A stretch of DNA of 64,000 nt from Chytridium lagenaria (Eukaryota; Chytridiomycota; Chytridiomycetes; Chytridiales; Chytridiaceae): contig JAHLKC010000026.1 in NCBI GenBank assembly GCA_025449115.1, positions 248,001 through 312,000 on the forward strand. Reading direction: 5' to 3'. Shown one piece after another: positions 59,185-64,000 of the stretch. The translations under genes and the position numbers were made by a program. The notes below the pieces were generated by a model that did not search any database, was not told the origin of the DNA, and saw only the letters and a list, made by a program, of their open reading frames with translations. Numbering within the stretch: the stretch's first letter is position 1; each line of letters opens with the position of its first letter.

Positions 59185-60862
59185 TCAACCCTCGATGGCC
59201 TTGTTCTGCTCAGAAACTTTGAGGTTGAGACGGTCGCCCACCTCCGAGATCTGCTGAAGAGCCCACTTGAGGTCATCGATTGAATGAGCAGCAGAAATGC
59301 AGAATCTCACACGAGAGGTGATAATGGGAGTAGCTGGTACCCCACAACCACGACAGCGATACCACGTTGAAGCATCTCTCGAGAGAAAGCCGGGATCTTG
59401 GCAGGATGACAAAGGAGAAGTGGAATAACCGGAGAATCATGACCATACACAATGAACCCCATTCTCCTCAATTCAGCAGCAAAGAAGCGATAGTTTCTCG
59501 CAAGTGTATGGATACGTCTCCTTCCATCGTCACCGCCTTCTTCACCCATAATGATACGCATCGATGTGATGATTTGTTGGAGAACCGGAATCGAAATGGA
59601 TTCACCGTGAACCGAGGAGTGGCTTTGGAAACGGAGATGGTCGATAATCTCTTTGCTTGCTGCAATGTATCCACCGGCTGCTCCAAAGGATTTCGTGAAT
59701 GTGCCCATCAGAATGTCAACCTCAGATGGGTCGATGCCGTAGTAATCGCAGATACCACGTCCATTGGGTCCCATGGCTCCAACAGAGTGGGCTTCATCGA
59801 GGTAAAGGTAGAACTTGTACTTGCGACGCAACTCTACAATGTCGGGGAGGTTGCAAAGGTTACCCTCCATTGAGTAAAGACCTTCAATGACGACAGGATT
59901 TTCTTCCAAGGACGACGAGTACGGGGTTGACCTTGCGCGATGGCTTGACGTAAACACGGCTTCAAGATCATCAGCGCTGTTATGCTTAAACACGCGGATG
60001 GTGGCGCAGAGATACGTGAACCAAATACGAGGGAAGCGTGGTTCAGTTCATCCGAGATAAGAAGACACCCTTTCCCAACAAGTCCAGGAATGGTTGTTGA
60101 ATTGGTCGCGAAACCCATCGACACAATCATGGCAGCTTCTTTCCCCATGAACCTTGCCACGAGTTTCTCAGCGTCTTCGTGGAGCGCCATCGTGCCTGCT
60201 TCCATCCTTGTTGAACCCGATGATACACCGAGAGCGTTGACGGTGTCTTGGACAGCGTCTGCGCATGGTCCTTCACCTTGAGCGAAACCGAGGTAGTTGT
60301 AGGACGAGAGGTTGAGGACCTCGCGGGTTGTGCCGGTTAATTGGAAGGAACGGTTGGTGTCTTTGGTTTCACGTTCGAGGAGAGTGATGGTGCGGCCGGG
60401 GACGTCGGTGACGGGACGGTTGAAGACGTCACGGATACGCATGTAGAGACGACGGTGGTAGAATGTGTCGAAACCAGAGTTTAATGGAGCGTATCCCTGT
60501 TATATCGAATTAGAGATAAAAGAAAACCAACCAAAAAATGCGTTAAAACTCACATCTTTCACCCTCAGATGGTCAAAGCTTTTCGGGAAAATCCTCATGG
60601 CAAAGATATCACGAATATGACCAATGACGATCAAGATAAAATATGAAATGTAGGTGGTGACGAGAACAAACATGGGGGTTTGCTCGATACATTCCTCTTG
60701 GTATATAGGAGGTGGTTTCATTGGGGAGGATGGGTCGACTTTCTTGTATAGATTGGGTGGGGTATCCATGATCGCATGTTGACCAGAGGTTGCAGAGATC
60801 AAGTCCGCCGAGGAAATGGGAGGACGGGTGGACTGGAAATGAGCACGTTCTCCTTTACCCAT
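59185..60862 (-). CDS. LCB2: Serine palmitoyltransferase subunit 2
   Basis: This PLP enzyme condenses L-serine with palmitoyl-CoA to 3-ketodihydrosphingosine, the first step of sphingolipid synthesis, in the ER membrane. ATG at 60862 ([20 protein letters not shown]). A membrane anchor [20 protein letters not shown] precedes [13 protein letters not shown] 57-nt intron (60497-60553, GTGAGT donor) leads to [20 protein letters not shown]. Then come [58 protein letters not shown]-like and WKKIL. Next are [40 protein letters not shown], and the PLP-lysine loop [18 protein letters not shown]. The stop is at 59185. The anchor plus the lysine separate it from LCB1. About three frame breaks lie between 59330 and 60030. 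Confidence 0.94.
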
Positions 60863-61816
60863 TTTTTGTGGTGTTGTTGGTGATGACGGTGTGAATGAGC
60901 ACCTATTTTCCCAGTCAATCCAATGCTACCTTTAATTTATTAATAAAGCCTTTTAGCACTTACGGAAGTTAACCAAAAAAAGCCCCGAAGCGAGGTTTCT
61001 ATAGTGACTTTCGTGAAGAGCGGGTAAGTGGATTTCGGACATTATATGCTTGTTGGGGCTTTGTTTTGAGCTCTGTTATTGGGCGGCGTTCTTGTTTACA
61101 AAGCCGCCACGTTGGTTTGTAAAGTTGTGATGAGTTCTATTTTTGGAACATGATGATAGTCTAAAAATAGATGATACGAGAGATGGCGTGAAAGCATAGT
61201 AAATCGTATACTGTATAAATTACATAGTAAATGGTGTCTAATCACTGCGGATGTGTTGTGCGATTCATAATGCGCCAAAGTATGAGGGTTTAGGAAAACT
61301 TTGGAAGTGGAGGATTGGGGTCCAAGGGAACGTCGACGGATTAGGCGGCGAAATCAAATGTTTTATTCCTACAATATACTTACAGTATTCAGAATAAATG
61401 GCTTGTTACAACGCGTGGCCTTTTATCTCGTTGAAAAACTAGACCCCAGGGCTCAAGGATGAAAATGCTTTGATTCTCGGCATGAATGAAATGCGGAAGG
61501 TTTTGAAGTCATCTCACGCGCGGATTACGACCTATCCTAAACACACGATGTTTTTGTTCCTGCAATTTGCAGCAGCCTTCCTTCCACATGTCACCAAGAC
61601 GCGTCATTCATTAAAAGACGGACCCCTCAAAAACGCTCGGAGCCAACCCAGCAAAAAAATTTAGGTTATATTTTGAGTGATACAGGTTTGTCTTCGGCAT
61701 TTTCGTTCTGGATTCTTTCCAGAAGACTTTCTGTTAGTTCAACTGTTTGAGACTCTCAACATCCCAACACCCAACTCCCCTCCCCCTCAGCATTTCCTCT
61801 ACGGCACTCCGTCATC
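60863..61816. promoter_or_regulatory. Divergent intergenic (LCB2 / membrane protein)
   Basis: About 950 bases between divergent ATGs at 60862 and 61817. Both promoters must lie here. Short frames at 61096-61664 show no conserved features. No specific element was identified. Confidence 0.45.
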
Positions 61817-63055
61817 ATGCCGGCGTTCTCGTCAAGCTCGGAGATGAGCAAAGTGAGTATGAGTGGAGAATTGGAGTATGGAGAGGGAAAGACGCGGTGG
61901 ATTTGATGGACTGGGCTGACAGGCAAGGAACAACGTTGTAGAACTATTGGGAGGATCAAGCGTCAAAGATGGAGCAATACTGGGGCTCAGTGAAGGAAGA
62001 AGGATGTGATTCATCGGGCACCCGTTACGGATTCCAAATCATCTAATTTCCGTTTAGTCGAAAAAGCCCGCCGCAGCACCCCTTGCAGAGGTACTAGCGT
62101 TGGAGTGGAGTTGTGGTGAGTACCTTCTTGAGATCATAAAGAAATAAACCTGAACCCATGCACAGCCATATCATCGGCGCTTCTCGTCGCCCCCTTCATC
62201 TCGATCATTGACAAGGCTATCTTTGCAAATGCGAGTGGAGTCCAACCGCTGGGTGCAGGCATCACCACCGGTTTTAAAACACTCTTCACCAAACCCGTCT
62301 ACTTTGCAAAACAACCCGCCTTCCTCCTCATTTGGGCGTCTATGCTGGAACTTGTAAGCCACCCAACGCTACACCCTCATCCTAACGCGTTTTCAGATGT
62401 CGTCGCAAAACTCTATCGAGGCCGTCTGCAACCATATGGACGCTAACCCCTTCTACCCAAAATTCGTCGGTGCCAGTTTCGCCAATGTCTCATTGAGCGT
62501 CCTAAAAGACCTTTACTTCACCCGTGCGTTTGGCAAAAACACAACCACATCCACAACGTCTACAGCAGCACCGCCAGCACCGGTTCGCACCGTCCCCTTC
62601 CGTTCCTACTCTCTCTACACTATCAGAGATTCCATGACGATTTTCGCGTCATTCAATATGCCGCAAATGATTTCAGGGTACCTTGCCGCTCATTGGAGCG
62701 TGAAACCGAAGAATGCGGAATTCGCGGCTCAACTTGTGACGCCTTGTGCTGTGCAGTTGGCGTCGACGCCGTTGCATCTTTTGGGGATGGATTATTATAA
62801 TAGTCCTGGGGCGACGGTGTCAGAGAGGATGCTTTTATTAAAAGAGAGTATATTGGGACGACTCTTGCGAGAATGGGCAGAATTTTCCCAGCTTATGGTA
62901 AGTTTCCACTCTCAATGGTGTGGTTGGAGCTTTTTACATTTTTTGTTTTTCTGAACTGTGCCTTTTTTTATTTTATATTAGGAATTGGGGGTGTTGTCAA
63001 CAAACAGCTGAGGTCTAAGGGCAAAGAATATCTTAACGAGAGGCACTCTATCTAA
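61817..63055 (+). CDS. Conserved membrane protein of unknown function, possibly mitochondrial
   Basis: ATG at 61817 (MPAFSSSSEMSK) begins a 36-nt exon. Exon 2 is SKKPAAAPLAEVLALEWSC, then exon 3 AISSALLVAPFISIIDKAIF and GFKTLFTKPVYFAKQPAFLL. The main exon reads NSIEAVCNHMD, PKFVGASFANVSLSVLKDLY, YTIRDSMTIFASFNMPQMIS and TPCAVQLASTPLHLLGMDYY. The last exon, after a one-base correction near 62850, gives ARMGRIFPAYGIGGVVNKQL and ends ERHSI-stop. Hydrophobic segments separated by charged RD/KD motifs suggest a multi-pass, carrier-like mitochondrial membrane protein, but the family is not one I can name. The frame break at about 62851 removes G from a GG run. Confidence 0.78.
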
Positions 63056-63966
63056 TCATGTCGAATTTATGACAGTCTTTATTGATATTTTATTGACGTT
63101 CCTTTTAATTTCCGGTTTTTTGTTTACGTTTACTTTCTTTTATTATTGTTTCTTTTTTGGACGTACCTTTTTTTTCTTTCACTTCTTTATCAAGTGTACT
63201 TTTGTCATTACCCTTACTTGGTAACATTGTTTCTACATTGGGTCTTGATACCCTATTATGTTATCCTCACTTGGTAGCATTGTTTCTATATTCAGGCTTG
63301 ATACTCCTATAAGTTTGTTCAGTCGTTCTTTTTTTTCTTTTATACGTTTTTCAACTTGATTCCGTCGCGCGTTTGGATGAAGGAACTTGTTCATGACGTT
63401 GAGACGCATGGCTCATTTCATGGGCTCGTGTCGCAGAAACCTTGACTATGAACGGACTCGTACCTATGTAGTCGCGGTGATGCTGAATGGAGGGATGATG
63501 GACATACGCGACTTTTCTTGGGTTTGGGTATATTCCGAGGGAGTCTGTGGATGTATCGGTTGTCGAGGATGTATGGATTTACGATAGAGAGAGGCCCAGC
63601 GAAGTTCGTTGAAATATTTTGTGACGTAGAGATAAACGTCCTAGCTGATGATATCCAAATATTTGACGGGAAGCGTTACTTTTTGAATTGCAATTGATGG
63701 GATGGAAGTAAAGTGGTGTCTTGGACCTCACCCCGGATTTTTCACCTCACAGCATAAATCGTAACGAAACTCTGAAGCTCTGTCCCATTAGTATCTAACC
63801 CCGTTCAGGCGCGATATCTATCCTTGTCGATGAATTTGGAACTAAAGGTGTGAGGGTATAGCTGCATTTACCATTTCTTGTTAACGGATTTACGTGTATA
63901 CGTAAGATACTATATTGGGGAGTATATAGCTTGTATAAATGTTGACCCCCGACCACTTCTTTTTCA
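63056..63966. other. T-rich 3' flank and intergenic
   Basis: No supported gene. It has an imperfect direct repeat, CTTGGTAACATTGTTTCTAC (about 63218) and CTTGGTAGCATTGTTTCTAT (about 63270), each followed by TTGATAC. Otherwise it is T-rich. Confidence 0.45.
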
Positions 63967-64000
63967 ATGCTGCGTCGTTTCCATCCATCATATCGAAGGC
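63967..64000 (+). CDS. Possible 5' end of a further gene, cut by the window edge
   Basis: An ATG at 63967 opens MLRRFHPSYRR to the end of the window. The Arg-rich start resembles a mitochondrial presequence. Only 34 bases are visible, so this is a suggestion only. Confidence 0.15.
   Translation, partial: MLRRFHPSYRR

Noticed and set aside
1..64000. tRNA genes, telomere repeats and retroelements
   Set aside because: Both strands were read for T-loop/A-B box patterns, TTAGGG arrays and reverse-transcriptase motifs; nothing convincing was seen. A covariance-model scan would be needed to be certain for tRNAs.

Overview
The window is nuclear DNA of a fungus. The evidence is a set of intron-rich eukaryotic genes with short GT-AG introns (mostly about 40-100 nt) together with fungal families: an Mbp1/Res-type KilA-N (APSES) plus ankyrin cell-cycle factor, a Pho80/Pcl-type cyclin, a CFEM-domain GPI-type surface protein, a BAR_2/Gvp36-like protein and an AVT-type vacuolar amino-acid transporter. 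The sequence alone does not fix the phylum. No rRNA, tRNA, CRISPR array or organelle DNA was recognised.

1-30.3 kb is compact and gene-dense: a 5'-truncated PPR-like protein; AP endonuclease 2 (APN2); CstF-50 (CSTF1), whose ATG lies only 26 bp from the divergent APN2 ATG; a putative alpha/beta-hydrolase; a cytochrome P450; a BAR protein; two unrecognised proteins; an FAD oxidoreductase; a small-molecule/protein methyltransferase; the large meiotic helicase HFM1/MER3; and the Hsp90 co-chaperone AHA1. 32.1-42.7 kb holds three genes rich in low-complexity coding repeats: a membrane RING-H2 protein, an AVT transporter and the Mbp1-like factor.

42.8-54.4 kb is a repeat island. It contains a ~269-bp satellite of about 19 copies abutting the 3' end of the Mbp1-like gene, a ~85-95-bp tandem array, a decayed hAT transposon with intact 8-bp target duplication and a remnant of its transposase dimerisation domain, a Pcl-type cyclin gene, and a ~245-bp degenerate tandem repeat. 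54.5-64 kb returns to genes: CFEM protein, ribosomal protein L7 (uL30), serine palmitoyltransferase LCB2, and an unnamed conserved membrane protein.

An important caveat: nearly every conserved gene, including essential RPL7 and LCB2, is broken by single-base indels, often in homopolymers, while protein conservation continues in the neighbouring frame. This looks like uncorrected long-read error rather than pseudogenisation, so CDS spans are given across those breaks and exact exon edges are approximate. The genes are mostly independent housekeeping loci. Functional themes that recur are DNA repair/recombination (APN2, HFM1), mRNA 3'-end processing (CSTF1), G1/S and Pho85-type control (Mbp1-like factor and cyclin on either side of the repeat island), and membrane/lipid functions (LCB2, BAR protein, P450, AVT).
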